Part shown: positions 33,880-46,194 of the stretch, in pieces
Position numbering within the stretch: the stretch's first letter is position 1
How the letters are laid out: every line of letters begins with the position of its first letter
NCBI GenBank assembly: GCA_020284085.1
Contig: JACEVL010000411.1
Coordinates: 1 to 64,000 of the forward strand
Length of the DNA: 64,000 nucleotides
Source: Aporrectodea caliginosa
Taxonomy: Eukaryota; Annelida; Clitellata; Crassiclitellata; Lumbricidae
Direction: 5' to 3'
Notes under the pieces: model-generated
Seen by the model: the letters and a program-made list of their open reading frames with translations, nothing else
Told to the model about the DNA's origin: nothing
The model's database searches: none
Translations under genes and position numbers: made by a program

Positions 33880-34121
33880 TTTCCTGTAAGAATAACTATG
33901 AACACCATAACAAAGATTGTTTGAAGACGTACTGTTGTAAATGATGAATATTAAAACAAAATACTGTTGATAAATGATTGATGAAACTAGGTTGACCCTC
34001 CTAGCGCAACCTTATGTTCCTTTGGGTCTGCCTATTGACGCCACTGCACATGAATGTCTTGATTGTATTTGTTTGTGATAGTATTATGGTGATCAATAAA
34101 AGAATTGATTGATTGATTGAT
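33880..34121 (+). mobile_element. LINE 3' end with (TTGA)n tail
   Basis: A short 3' UTR-like stretch ending AATAAAAGAATTGATTGATTGAT (about 34095-34121). The tail microsatellite and the AATAAA suggest a 5'-truncated plus-strand insertion into the minus-strand LINE fragment that follows. Confidence 0.5.
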
Positions 34122-34290
34122 GTTTCAGTTTTTTCATATGAGATAGTAGGCATCTGCATACTTGTGGAGACGGTTAGAAGACTGGACAGGTTTAAGACTA
34201 GAGATCGCAGTGACATTTGCGCAATATACTCTTTCCAAACTAAGTGTGAGTCAATGTAAACTTTGAGAAACTTGCAAGAATTCACCTGTA
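34122..34290 (-). pseudogene. LINE reverse transcriptase thumb fragment
   Basis: Minus-strand frame with SCKFLKVYIDSHLVWKEYIA and LVLNLSSLLTVST. FLGVxID..L.W..HI is the usual sequence after the RT active site in CR1/Jockey-type LINEs. Only about 50 residues remain. Confidence 0.55.
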
Positions 34291-34673
34291 CAGTAAATTG
34301 ATTATCAATACAGAAATTTTAGTGATGTCCTACGGATAACTTTCTTCATGCGACCTATATAGAATATACACGAGCTATTTGCATAATTATTAAAGTCTCT
34401 GCTTCAGACGAATATTATTGCCTTTCACGCCTAACGAGATAATATAAAAGAACTAGGCTATGGCTAAGAGGTGAGTTTTAGAAGATGCCCCACTTCAGTC
34501 GACATTAGCATTTTATGATGTCCTATAATGTATTCATTTAGACTAAATTTATGATTTAGATAGCCACAGCGTTCGCATAACACGCGCTTTGATTTTAGAG
34601 GACGTCTAAAGACAAAGGCATACGATCAGCTAAGCGAACAGTCAAGGTTGTCCGAGAATCTAAAAGGCGAGTA

Positions 34674-34735
34674 ATGGACTTCAGTATTATCAGTTATATT
34701 CGCTATTATCTGCGTTGCAGCACTGGGCTTCTGCG
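34674..34735 (+). pseudogene. Candidate third signal-peptide exon, frame-disturbed
   Basis: One frame encodes a very hydrophobic stretch (VLSVIFAIICVAALGFC) and ends in the donor G|GTAAGT in phase 1, just like the two confirmed signal exons. Its ATG (34674), in good context, is one frame off, and the hydrophobic frame has an in-frame TAA directly before it. This fits a signal exon with a 1-nt deletion after the ATG. It could also be chance. Confidence 0.3.
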
Positions 34736-34739
34736 GTAA

Positions 34740-34920
34740 GTTGTACCTTTGTACTCCATCAGTACAGAATGCTGTAGTGAAGAGAAACAATATGGCGCTA
34801 CAAGCGCAGTCGGCTACATTGGTTTGAGAGTAGGTTGCGTCGATTCTGAGAGGCTTCCTGAAGAGGCGCTATATAAATCTCCGGAATGAATAGGCTATTC
34901 CTCTGTGTCAACGAGCGTGC
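34740..34920 (+). repeat. Relic of an L2-tailed SINE or LINE end
   Basis: CTTCCTGAAGAGGCGCTATATAAA followed by CCGGAATGAATA is the 3' end seen at 151-240. The preceding sequence is too diverged to type. Confidence 0.5.
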
Positions 34921-35027
34921 AGATCGGTTCGCTTCCTGAAGGTGGCTTATTTAAAAGATTTAAATCTAGGTCTATCACTTTACTCTGTGATAGCCTACTG
35001 TTTGTCTCATTTTAAAGTGTTTGTCGG

Positions 35028-35387
35028 TGTCACAAATAGAGTATCCCAATACATGAGTATCCCCCTTAGCGAAATGGAGTATTCTGTTTAATTTGCATTT
35101 TTGACGGTTTTCTAAGTGTATTCAGTCGTAGGCCTACTGCTTGGATTTATTGTACACATAGGCTAACATTGTTAAATTGCGTATCTTTAGTTTGTAAGTC
35201 GACCTGAAATCAATTTACTTCGTTTTTGGTGATTTTGACTGGATTTTCTCCGAGGCTATCGTGATGCGTATACCGATGGGGGGTAGAATGGTTTATCCCC
35301 GGATACTCTAAACCGGTTTATTCCATCCGGGGGATAAATTCATACATCCCCTGCATAGTCCTAGGATGGATACTCTATTTCGTTATA
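35028..35387. mobile_element. 360-bp MITE related to the Ginger-like element
   Basis: The ends TGTCACAAATAGAGTATCCC and the inverse of TATAACGAAATAGAGTATCC are flanked by TCGG (35024-35027) and CCGG (35388-35391). It shares the internal words CCCTTAGCGAAATG and CCGGGGGAT with the element at 31043. There is no coding region. Confidence 0.75.
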
Positions 35388-35391
35388 CCGG

Positions 35392-36539
35392 CACTGCTTT
35401 GCTTTACAAGGAAACAAATGCTTTCAAAACTGAATTTGTCACAATTGATGAGTTTTTCTTATCGAAGATGACAGCAAGGAACTAATGATGCTTCATAGCT
35501 ACCCAACTGTAAAGATATTGTCTACATAATTTAATGCTGCACTTCCTTCATCTGCACTGGTAGACTCATAATAGTTTTGCAAGCATGATTGTAGGGTAAA
35601 ACAGACGCCGGTTACTGATAACTTATTCAAACAGTTGCTACTTCCTAGAGAAAATTAAACAGTTTCAAAAAGTGTAATAAATAGCCTAATGAACAGTGGA
35701 AATAAAGCATGTATTTCTGACTAAAATTCTTGAAATTACGTAATATGTAATTTGTAATTTCCAGCAAATTTCAGAGGTAATTTGTAATTTGTGATTCAAT
35801 TACATTTTCCAAAGTTATTTTTAATTTTTAATTCAATTACATTTTACCATGTATTTTGCCCATCCATGTAAAAGTAGATATTTTAAAAAAGATGCACAGT
35901 TGTCCTGATGAGTCTAAGTAGGTATATGAGTAAGTATGAAATGTTTTAGAACATCTAGAGGGCGAGGTGTTGTCTGGTTAACCAGCAGGATAAAAATAGA
36001 CATACAAAGTGGGTGTTGAAATTCCTGTGTTTAAAACCGACCTATACAGCAGAATATTAGTGACACAAACGTGACACAACTTTTGGCCAATAAGATGCAT
36101 TTTATACTTAAAACTTTAAATGTAAGTACGCGATATGCAGCAGATGTCTACCGCATATAATTATTAATTATGTTGATGTTTTTAAAAATTGCCTCAATAC
36201 TCTAAATGCTATTATGGAGTTTCACTGGTCTGCCAGATTTAGAGAAATTGACATTAGTATTCCTATTTTCTCAAGCTGTCCAGATTAGGGAAATATTAAA
36301 GCAGTATGACGTAACAGAACATTGTCATATCATTAAAATTTAAAAAATAATGTTTGTAACCATTCTAATTATTGCATCTCAATACAGATGTGAAATCCAT
36401 ATCTGAAATATGACATTGAACAAAAAGAGGAATTGCAAGGAAGACCCACAGAATGATTTGATGTTACAAGGATTTAAGCTATGAAGAAGGTGGGAAAGGT
36501 GTGGACTGACAACATTAGATAAAAGGAGGGGTAGAGGAG
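35392..36539. other. Intergenic, no gene seen
   Basis: AT-rich. The words GTAATTTGTAATTT recur around 35745-35850, but I see no element boundaries. Confidence 0.45.
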
Positions 36540-37160
36540 ACCAAACTGCAGTCTTCAAGACTAAATAGAGTGGAAATAAGGCAGTGCAGTGGGATAAATG
36601 ATTGGTCAGATACTCTTCAGTACAAGAATTGCAGACTTGTTGAATAGTTAGGATGATAGTAGGTCTAGTGTCCCAGTGAACACTTTTATAAGGAAGCTAA
36701 GAGTAAGAGAGATGAGCTTTTAGGCATTACGGGCTAAATTAGAGTGGTTGTAACTTTTGAACCGCTGAAAGTATTGTTTTGTTATGTTGTCATAAATGCA
36801 GATGAAAGTCTCAAGAGACATCATGACAGTTAACAATTTGTGCAGAACTGCATCGATTGTGGTTTTCATGATCTGTTTCAGAACGGGTAAGATAATTGAA
36901 AATTGTAGTCGTTATCAAATTTTATTGTTCATTTATAGGGCCTATAGCAACTCTTCACAAAACTCTTCAGAACAGCTCACAACCTGGAAACAAATAATGA
37001 TGATCAAATACAATAGTTTCCATCAGAGGAAGGAAAAGAAGGTCATGTGGTGTGCTGCATAGCATTCTGATCCAAAGCGAAGGACAAATTAAGTGGTGAA
37101 GCTAGCAAGTTGCATTGTGGAGGACAAGACCACTGTTTGTATGCATTTGTGTGCAGCCAT
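36540..37160 (+). repeat. Segmental duplication, copy B (uninterrupted)
   Basis: Aligns with 12360-12492 plus 29172-29570. At 36651-36661 it reads GGATGATAGTA straight into GGTCTAGTGTCCCAG, where copy A has the LTR element followed by TGTCTCAG. This is the empty-site equivalent. Confidence 0.7.
36796..36886 (+). CDS. Ig-propeller receptor, exon 1: signal peptide
   Basis: 30 codons plus one base. The start MQMKVSRDIMTVNNLCR gives a basic n-region, TASIVVFMICF is the hydrophobic core, and a short RT(G) end completes a secretory signal. The donor is G|GTAAGA, phase 1, matching the phase-1 acceptor at 45457. The intron to the first Ig exon would be 8.6 kb and full of transposons, so the link is inference; in the paralog at 63268 the same intron is only 495 bp. 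Read-through into the intron gives a meaningless 88-codon frame. Confidence 0.65.
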
Positions 37161-37202
37161 GTGTTTGAGTAGGCCTATGTGTGTGTTTGCCGGTATGTAT
37201 GT

Positions 37203-37244
<42 letters not shown>

Positions 37245-37600
37245 TGTGCATATGTATATTATGTGTATGTTTAATGTATGTAGGCCTATGTATGTATGTA
37301 TTAAATAATTTATGCATTGTGCATACATTCATGTATGTATGGCTATAGCCTACGTTTCTATGTACGTATGTATGTAGTATATATGTATAATATACATATA
37401 TACACTACATACATACGTGTTAATACATGCATGTAAATTACATAAATTCATACATATATGCATATATTATATGCATGTATGTATGAATTTATGTAATTTA
37501 CATGTATGTATGTAATACATAATATATGCATATATGTATGAATTTATGTAATTTACATGCATGTATGAACACGTATGAATGCTGTTTGAGCCAGACCAGA
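37161..37600. repeat. Microsatellite tract (GT)n and (TATG)n
   Basis: A pure GT run at about 37203-37241, followed by TATG, CATA and ATAC words and long imperfect palindromes such as GTAATTTACATGTATGTA around 37380-37570. Frames here are repeat artefacts. Confidence 0.85.
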
Positions 37601-38220
37601 GCAGAGGCGGGTGAGAGGACCAGATGGCACGGGCCTACAGTTCTGAGGGGCCTACTATCCCTGATAAAGAATCAAAGGAGAAAGGGGAACCTTTAATATT
37701 AAGATTAATTCAGATAAAATATATAGATAAATCGTAATTGAATAAATTCGAACTGTCACGAGTATTCGTAATGCACTATGTAAAAAATGCTTAGCTGCGT
37801 AGTTTCCTAATGTAATGTAAAGTATACATGTATATTATATACAGAAATCATATCATCATAATTATTAGCACTGACTGATTACCAAGATACTTAATGGGCT
37901 TACTGAAATTATTGGGACCTGCATTTCCAATCTAGCCGCGGCCTAAAACCGGCTTTGCACGGGCCTAGTTCTAGCTTGCAAAATGTTTGAATAGCTCATC
38001 TCACGGCTAAAAATGGTTATTCATATGGCCCACTCTAACTGGGACTGAACGTCACTGGTTTAGACCAGCGTATCTTAAAGAGCCCTCTTGTGGCTACTTT
38101 TAGTGTTATCCTAAATGACTTATATAGGCCTAATTATGATCTTGTCGTTTAACTGATCTTTGCACCACTTAGACTAGCGACAACAGCGCTTTGGCAGGTA
38201 CTTGAACAACGTTGTATTAA
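37601..38220. other. No gene seen
   Basis: Anonymous sequence between two microsatellite tracts. Confidence 0.4.
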
Positions 38221-38440
38221 TTGCCTATAATACACATAATATTCAAACACACACGCACAGGCCTACATAGATACATGTACATACAAACATACATACATGC
38301 ATACATGCAGTGTCATGCATACATGCATACAGATATGCATGCAAACATATGCACACATACTTATGCATGCATACATACATATACATGTATACGCCTACAT
38401 ACGTACATACATAAATAATTTATATGCATACATACACAAT
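38221..38440. repeat. Microsatellite tract of CATA/CATG words
   Basis: Imperfect ACATACATGCATGCAT repeats. The 65-codon frame over it, rich in His, Tyr and Thr, is a repeat artefact. Confidence 0.8.
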
Positions 38441-38499
38441 ATATAAAAGTACCGGTAAGCATATTTCAGACTTAGTTATTGTATTGTATTGCATTTGAA

Positions 38500-38705
38500 C
38501 ACTTGTTATAGCGCCTCAACCAGATTTCCCATTCAGAGGCGCTCCCGACTACTGCAGCTGTAGTCGGAGTTTCACGCCGAAGCGCATGAGCAATTGCGAG
38601 TGAAGGACTTGCCCAGGGTCCCTACGCGGCGACTTTGAGGTGGATTCGAACCCGCAACCCTCCAGCTGCAAGGCACCGAACATACCCCCAAACCACCGCG
38701 CCCCA
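38500..38705 (-). mobile_element. L2-tailed tRNA SINE (single head)
   Basis: Same family as 26695-26972 and 59390-59605. The minus-strand head starts at 38705 (GGGGCGCGGTGGTTTGGG), the B box is GCGGGTTCGAATCCACC, and the tail is GAGCGCCTCTGAATGGGAA then GAGGCGCTATAACAAG. It lacks the doubled B-box half. Confidence 0.8.
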
Positions 38706-38739
38706 GTATATTTTGTTGTGTTGTGTGTTGTATTGTACT

Positions 38740-38882
38740 CCACGTTTATAATGCGACCGAGCCACCCGCAGTAAAGATCCGAGAAATTAATCTCTGATAA
38801 ACCGACCCGACCGGGAAGCGAACCCAGGGCGCCGGCGTGACGAGCGGGCACCAGCCCACTCGGCCACTCAGGATCCTCAATT
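38740..38882 (-). mobile_element. Second tRNA-type SINE, (ACAAC)n tail
   Basis: Minus strand: the head GGATCCTGAGTGGCCGAGTG has a Leu/Ser-tRNA-like A box, the B box is GGGTTCGCTTCCCGG, and the tail is ACAATACAACACACAACAC. A different SINE family from its left neighbour. Confidence 0.65.
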
Positions 38883-38896
38883 ATCCTAGTTATGTG

Positions 38897-39215
38897 TATG
38901 GGGTGCTCGATAGTGTCGTGGTTCGCGCTCTGGACTGTCAATCGAAAGGTTGGGGGTTCATATCACGGCCAGGACAGAAAGTTTTGTTCGATATTTCTGT
39001 TCCACCAGCCCCTAGGTCAACGCAGCTATAATGAGTACACTGACCGTACACCGTCGTGGGAAGATGAGACGGTGAGGGAGAGGACTGGCCATACGTTCTC
39101 ATGCTACGAGGCTAAGAAAATGAAGTCGCTAACACTTCATACCCATGGCTGCCTCAGAGTTAGCTTAAGGGGCTGCTCTTTGTCTTATATATGTGCATGC
39201 AAAGAGTTGTAAAAG
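38897..39215 (+). mobile_element. Third tRNA-type SINE
   Basis: Plus strand: A-box-like TAGTGTCGTGGTTCGCGC, then GGGGGTTCATATCACGGCC as a B box, a conserved-looking body with GTACACCGTCGTGGGAAGAT, and the end TGCATGCAAAGAGTTGTAAA. The body-tail word order is typical of SINEs with LINE-derived 3' ends. Confidence 0.6.
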
Positions 39216-39405
39216 CCCAATAGCTAGCTAGCTATTTCGAACCACTTGGAAAATCGTGGTTATCTTGAGACATCGTGGTGTGTAGTTCTATAACTAGAAT
39301 CAATCTCAATATCACATAGCCCATAGTTTGCGGTTTTGTCAACCTGAATTTCAATTAAACGAATATTTGATGATGGCATTGCCTTCATAATATTCCACAT
39401 AGGTA

Positions 39406-40308
39406 GGGCTATACGAAAACAACTATCCAAAAGTGAACAAATCACGTCATACTTTTTAAAAGAATTGCCAAATTCACGGCGAATTCACGGGACCAATTCA
39501 CAGTCATATTGTGTTAAAAACATCGCACTGACACGTTTCACTCCGTTTACGATGTTACGCCAGCTCAGACTCTGTATGGCTTAGTCATTAAGTTACCATT
39601 CACGATGTCACGGCTCCAAATACAACGTAGTGGATCCGTTCACGCCCCGGGCGTTAGCGGATCCCCAGTACTACAATCACGCCCGTCGTGTTATTGGCTA
39701 AAGCCTGTCACGTGAACTTGTTGTCTTACCGTGGAATTTTGATATGGCGGACAACTTGACGGTCGGTTCGGGCCAGGTTAGGATTCGTGGGGTCGTTTAG
39801 GGTAACATTAGGCGTCGTGAGGATCGTTTAAGGTCAGATTAGGCGTCGTGAGGGTCGGTTAGGGTCAGGGTTAGGGTTAGTTTCGTCTTTAGAAAACACG
39901 GTGAACAAACTTCCACCGCAAACGGCAATGTTTATCGGTCGGTTCATTTCAGGTACACACAATCATGTGACATGCAATGAACATTATTGCGAGGCGGGCG
40001 TGATCCTAGTCCCAGGTATCGGCTCACGTCGGGCGTGATTCTATCCACGACCAAAATACAATGGTTTAATTTACTTTTGGCGCCATCTGGCAGTTGACTG
40101 AAAACGACTTTGTTCATGGCCAATGTATTCTTCATGCTAAGGATGGCCGTTTGAGGTAAAATTTGTTATGATTTAACATAAGAAATTTATGGATTTCGAC
40201 ACGAAAGTGCAGTATATGTGAAAAATCACGCAAATGCCATAATTCACGGCAAACGCCAAAATTCACGGCTTCCGTTAATTCAGTGAATTTGTGATTTTCG
40301 TCTAGCCA
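39406..40308. mobile_element. Mariner-like MITE, 903 bp, TA duplication
   Basis: The ends GGGCTATACGAAAA and the inverse of TGGCTAGACGAAAA sit between TA dinucleotides (39404-39405 and 40309-40310). Subterminal AATTCACGG words recur at both ends. There is no transposase. It contains a short telomere-like run. Confidence 0.7.
39850..39886. repeat. Short telomere-like TTAGGG run
   Basis: GGTTAGGGTCAGGGTTAGGG, about five partly degenerate units, preceded by GATTAGGCGTCGTGAGG repeats. It is too short to be a telomere; it is an interstitial run inside the MITE. Confidence 0.5.
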
Positions 40309-40638
40309 TACACATTAGGGCGTGTCGATTTTGTCAACTTTCAAATTCCAATAATGACTAGTGCTAAAAAGTTGTGACATGACTCAGTAAGTAAAAAGAT
40401 ATTTTTGTAAAATTAATATTATTTAGTTTTGCTTGGTAAATAACTAGTTGGAATATTTACTTTTTTAACGTTTTTTGTGAATTTCCAATAATTCTTAACT
40501 TGGCTGGTTAAAAGTTTTTTGTGGAAAAATATTTTGTAAAATTGCATAAAAATCATTGGAAATGATTGCCAGATACTTGCAGTTATGTAATATACTAATA
40601 TTATTTTTATTATTTATTTTTTAAACTATATATTACAA
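40309..40638. other. No gene seen
   Basis: AT-rich spacer between the MITE and the retrocopy. Confidence 0.4.
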
Positions 40639-41825
40639 TTGCGCATGCACACAAATATAGGCCCTTTATATAATTCACTAATGTCGCGCAGTATTTGCTT
40701 CTTGCGGAGGTTGAAGGATCGTCATCAGTGTCTGGAAAATTATAATTATTTGTCCGTCAGTGCTGCTACTACTATCATCCTAATTAGTGGGAAAATTGCC
40801 CACAATGGCTTCTCAAAAGCTAAGAAAACAGGGGCCATTCACCCATGTGAGCAACCTAATTGAAAGTGGCAGAGAGTTGTTGCCCTATGAACTGCCAACT
40901 CTACGAGACATTATGAGATATGGGATACTGCTAAGAACACAAAGTGGCGAGGATGTCAGAAACTACTCAGCAGACAGTCTTGCAAAGGACATTTACCCTA
41001 AAGTGCTTGAAAAGTGGGAACTGGCAAAGAGCTCTTTTGTCGCCTCATTGTAAGTTCACAAATGAGAATCTTAAAGAAAATCTAAGATAGCTGGGAGCAG
41101 GCCAATGAGATATCTCTTGGTAGAGGAAAGCCAGATGTCAAAACTTGACAAACTTTTTGACATCTTCAATTATTGCAAGTACAAAATTTTTATTTCCTGC
41201 CAATTAGGCTACCCTTCAGATGCTGGTTGCAGGAAGGAGGCCAACATCAACTGTGCATGCATGCCTTAGGAGATGAAGATTCCTATGACGGAACTTGCTT
41301 TAATTAAAGGTCAGAGAGAAAAGACTAGTTCTATTGGACCACATCAGATTGACTTACTAGATCTGCCTGAGCACAACAGACAGGTCAAAAAGGCGGAAGC
41401 GGCAAGAAGAAGAGAGAACAGGGCTTGCTGAATATAAGCAGAGAATTAAGCAGGATGCTTAAATGCCATCAAATGAAATAATGTTAGCTGATGCGTAAGA
41501 TGGAAATGATGGATGCTATGAATTGGCGTTAGGAAAACCCAAGTTTGCCTTCCACGTCTAATCAAAAGACAGAGTACAACACATTAGAAATGCATGATGC
41601 TGCTATCCAGAGCATCAGATATGGTGTTGTCCTGCGTGCCACAGCTGCCATCACCGCAGCCGCCTGTATGAATGAAGACAAGAGACTTGCAGTTTATCGC
41701 AATAAAGTCAAGAGGGCCCAAGGAAAATGATTAAATCCCGGGTTCAGGAATTTGATGGTCTTTGTCAGAAGGGTGAAATTGGCTACATCTTTTTTGACGA
41801 CCGTGAAGATACAACTAAAGATGAT
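40639..41825 (+). pseudogene. Unrecognised protein family, intronless decayed copy
   Basis: Coding-like sequence runs without introns but changes frame several times. It has LPTLRDIMRYGILLRTQSGE, VRNYSADSLAKDIYPKVLEK and WELAKSSF (40787-41050), a Cys-containing stretch with GCRKEANINCAC (about 41225-41265), LIKGQREKTSSIGPHQIDLL (about 41300), and MHDAAIQSIRYGVVLRATAA (41590-41640). Its second half repeats the RYGxxLR wording of the first. I do not know the family. The lack of introns and the decay suggest a retrocopy or a transposon-encoded protein. Confidence 0.5.
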
Positions 41826-42633
41826 AGACTGAACTGACAGAGTATATTACCCCCTTGACATAAAGACTTACTACAGCGGAACTAAAGAAGTTCATTGACG
41901 AACCCATGTAAGTTCCACAGAGGCCTTGTAGTGCTCGGTCTATACAGAAGTACGTGAAAGAAGTCACAGAATCAGCAGGAAGGGTGTATACACATGAGAA
42001 ACGTGAGGGCCAAGAAGCAAGTCGTCGGCTGATGACCAAGAACGAATCAAAGCAAGACTTGATGAAACTTGTTGCTTAAATTTCTTATTAACTAATGTCA
42101 TTACTTTCTAAAGTTGCTTTTATGATTACAAGGTAATGTCGTATGCTTATTAGGATGTGTCATATGCAGAGAAACTAAAATTTTAATAGCGTTACTTGAC
42201 ATTTTACGAAGGTAAAATTTGAATTGCTTGGTTTTACGAGAGCAGTTATTATGCCTTTAATCAAACGGAGATTTACCGAGCTAGATGTTGTCTGATCACA
42301 AAAATAATAGCAGATTTGAATATTCCTCACACCCAAAGACATATCTTTGGAACCCAAGACTTGAAAAATTGAAAACAAATTAATTTCACCCACAAATTGA
42401 CACGCCTAATACACATAGTCATTACCTGGTAGTTTAATTTGTTTCATCCTACCACTGTTTAATATAAGTGGCTAAAATCTCGCTTGCGCTCTTTGCCATG
42501 TAGGTCTTCTTTTTCTTATTGCTTATTGCTTTAGGCTAACAGATATTATGGTCTGACATTACCAGCCCATACGATAAAAACACCGTAGGACTATAATCAC
42601 CCTTCCGTTCTAAAATTTCTGCCGACTTAAAGC
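41826..42633. other. Coding-like remnant then spacer
   Basis: The first 250 bp still look like a decayed continuation of the retrocopy (a basic, Ala/Glu-rich frame near 41940-42060). After that nothing is identifiable up to the hAT end. Confidence 0.35.
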
Positions 42634-43589
42634 TAGAGCCCTGCGCCGGCCCGCCGCGCCGCCGCCGCCGACATTTCTTGGGCGCCGCCGACGCCGATTT
42701 TTGTGGATCGGCGCGCCGACGTCGCCGCCGCCGATAATTCCTCGGCGCGCCGCCGATGCCACGCTGATGTGTTTAATTGTTTTGCTGCATTTATCATGTT
42801 TTCCATGATTTCACGATAAAACTGTTGCTTCAGTCGGTAATAGAAGTAGACACAGACAGACAGACAGTTGGGGACAGCCAGACATACAGAGACAGAGTGA
42901 CACAAACACAGACAGACAGGCAGTATAAAGCCATAGTCCTGGGGACCTCCCCCGCTCACCTCCTGTTTGTATGCCGGCACCCCGCAAGACCAGTCCCTCC
43001 CGGTATGGTGCGCTTCCATAACGGGCATGGCCGAGGTATAGTTCTTTCTTAACCCAAATCATGTGCTTCCCCAAGTATTGCTGTTCTGTCTATCTTAAGG
43101 TATGTAACTAGGGATGGGCCGAAGAGGGCAGACATCAGAATCGACAGGCCACGAAAGATATGCATGACCCTGAATTGACCCTCATTCTCCGAGTGAACAA
43201 AGTGTCCTCTCTCTCATTTTAGGCTAAGAGTTCCAAAGTGCAACAGACATCCACTCAAAAAACGCATACACGGTGAATGAGTCGTCATCAGGCAGAATTA
43301 TACAATATCGATCAACAAATTAGCACACACTCAGCCTGTCATGCAGCATTGCAGCTCATTCTTCAAGAGTTTGTTGTATAATTCTATCAAATTTCTAGTG
43401 CATATAAACCCAAATCACACAGCGTTTTGGATAGGCATGAATTTTACCAAATTGCAAATCTCTGCACATTAACCTGCTGTGGATTAAACTGCTATGAAAC
43501 GAAGACTTTCTGGTAGTTATAAAAAAATTAATTTACGTTCTTGAAATCAATAACATTAGCTTTAAACTGTGATGACTTGGATATATTAA

Positions 43590-43790
43590 TTAGAAATAGT
43601 AGGCTATCGCGATGGCCGAGACTACTAAACGCAAACCCGCGGAAAGACCGTTTTGTATAGAAAAACAGATGGCACCAGGACTCCCTAATCTATCAGTACT
43701 TTATAAAATAATTATATCTCACTCTTCCTGTTACATTGGCTAATGTGGAAAGAAGTTTAGTAGATTGCAAATAATTAGTAATACTTGTGA
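43590..43790 (+). pseudogene. hAT transposase dimerisation-domain fragment
   Basis: LSVLYKIIIS followed, after a 1-nt shift, by LPVTLANVERSL matches the conserved end of hAT transposases (the hATC dimerisation region, usually LPVTxAxxERSFS). Only this part is recognisable; the catalytic core is not seen. Confidence 0.6.
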
Positions 43791-44039
43791 TACACCATGA
43801 GAGGGTTTAGGTGAATGGTATACACTGTGGCACGAAACGGAGAAGATCAGCATGAACGCGGGACAAAGGTCGACTCAGCCTTTCATTCGCCAGGTGGCGT
43901 TCATAAAACGAGCAGTAGGACGTGATGGGCGCCTTGAATGGCAGTAAAACAAATTCGACTCATGTAATAACTTGTGATCAACCTTTCATATGAATTGTAA
44001 TCATACTTGCCTTGTGTATGTTTGAAATAATAAATACAA

Positions 44040-44723
<684 letters not shown>

Positions 44724-45140
44724 TGCTAATTGTGTCCTGGTCAGTGGTCAGCAATTCGTTTACTAAAGGATTATGGCGTTCTTGGAAATTGAACATATTT
44801 TCTAGTTTTTATATTAATTTCAATATAATGTAATGTTAAACTCAAACACGACTCAAACTACATCCTAACTACGAGTGACAGCTGATTCCTATCAGCACCG
44901 AAATAATAGAGCAATTGTTTTGAGGGTAGCTTAAAATGCCTCCTTTACAGTGTGGACATTCAAAATATTTTAAAAGTTCGGATTCCCATTTGGCCTCTCA
45001 TAAACTTCTGGATCCGTCGCTGGCGCCGACCACGCCGCGCCGCCGCCGACCGATTTTTTTGGTCGGCGGCGCGCCGCCGCCGCCGACAAAAAATAACCGG
45101 CGCGCCGCCGCCGACACTATTAAGTCGGCGCAGAGCTCTG

Positions 45141-45456
45141 AACGGTAAAGCTGAAGATTTTGACATTCAGAGATTCGGTTTTTTTTGTAATTGCTAGTAT
45201 TGACCTTTTTCTGTTCAAAAATATTTTAAAGTCTTAAGGAACAACAAGTTGGCCAGTTATTGTAGGCAAACAGTGCAAGTTTACTGAAAACTTGATAAGT
45301 CCCACTACGCTTAATTTTGAAAGACGCCATATAAATATCCATTTATATATTACAATATGTTCGTAATGCCTCTATATCTGACACAGAATATTATATGCAT
45401 GATACTTGCATGAACATCACCCTGTAGCATGTTATACTTGTATTTAGTTGTCTCAG
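45141..45456 (+). other. Intron end before the first Ig exon
   Basis: No element or exon seen. A Met at 45429 is in frame with the Ig exon, but it lies upstream of the splice acceptor, so I read it as intronic. Confidence 0.45.
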
Positions 45457-45768
45457 ACATCGTCGTCGTCCCAAGCAGTAGAGAGGTTCAACGTGGTGGT
45501 TCGATTTACTTCAACTGCTCAACATCCGTCACTTCCAAGGAAATCCACTGGTTCCACTATCCAGTCTCCTCTACGGACAGAAGTTTTGTCTATGGCCACG
45601 GTCAATTCTACAGCCCGTATCTGGGTAGATTCGCAATGGATAAGAACGCTACATCTGGTGAATACAATCTTATTATAACGTCTGTTGTGGCTGAGGACGC
45701 TGGAAAATATGAATGCCAAGAACTTGAAGGAAGCGGAATGAAGAAATCGGCGCATCTTATTATTCTAG
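45457..45768 (+). CDS. Ig-propeller receptor, exon 2: V-type Ig domain
   Basis: 104 codons, phase 1 at both ends (acceptor TTGTCTCAG|, donor CTAG|GTTAGC). It has the first Ig cysteine in SIYFNCSTS, the core Trp in EIHWFHY, a strand pair FVYGHGQFYSPYLGRF, and the closing AEDAGKYECQE, which is the DxGxYxC signature. The length and the extra strands between Cys and Cys fit a V-set domain. Sequons are NCS and NAT. The paralogous exon at 63836 shares FNCSTS, EIHWFHY and TFVYG. Role: extracellular ligand recognition, by family knowledge. Confidence 0.85.
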
Positions 45769-45842
45769 GTTAGCACGTTGCTTAGTTAGTTTGTCTGACG
45801 TCGGATATAGAATTTATTTTAAAAATTCTTTTTCAACAATAA

Positions 45843-46194
45843 GGGGTCGTCCATTAATTATGTCAACAAATTTTAGGCTTTTTTGACCCCCTCCGCCCTT
45901 GTCAACAACTGTCAAACATTGACCGACTCCCCTAAAAAATTATGTCAAAAATCCCAGACCCCCTACCAGCAGCGTAGCCAGGCTGAATTTTTTTCCCAAT
46001 GACCTTTTTAGACATTTCAACTCCGATATGACCTTTTTTTAGACATTTCACACATTTTATGAGTCTGTGTTGATTCATTGGGAAAAAACTTTGTTGACGT
46101 CAATTTCTCCCGAACCCCCCTCCCCCTGTCAACAACTGTCAAACTTTTCCAAACCCCCTCCCCCTATTTTGTTGACATAATTAATGGACGACCC
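45843..46194. mobile_element. MITE of about 350 bp in the Ig1-Ig2 intron
   Basis: Inverted ends GGGTCGTCCATTAATTATGT lie next to TA on both sides, in the mariner manner. The body is made of inverted pairs of TGTCAACAACTGTCAAAC and CCCCCTCC runs. It is non-coding. Confidence 0.75.

Noticed and set aside
37102..37332. His/Thr/Tyr-rich frames at 37089-37332, 38221-38418 and 52483-52768
   Set aside because: All are GT/CA or CATA microsatellites translated.
39850..39886. Telomere or internal telomeric block
   Set aside because: Only about five degenerate TTAGGG units within a MITE.
45429..45456. Met at 45429 as the start of the Ig protein
   Set aside because: In frame, but upstream of a good phase-1 acceptor at 45457. 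The paralog at 63836 also uses a spliced signal exon.
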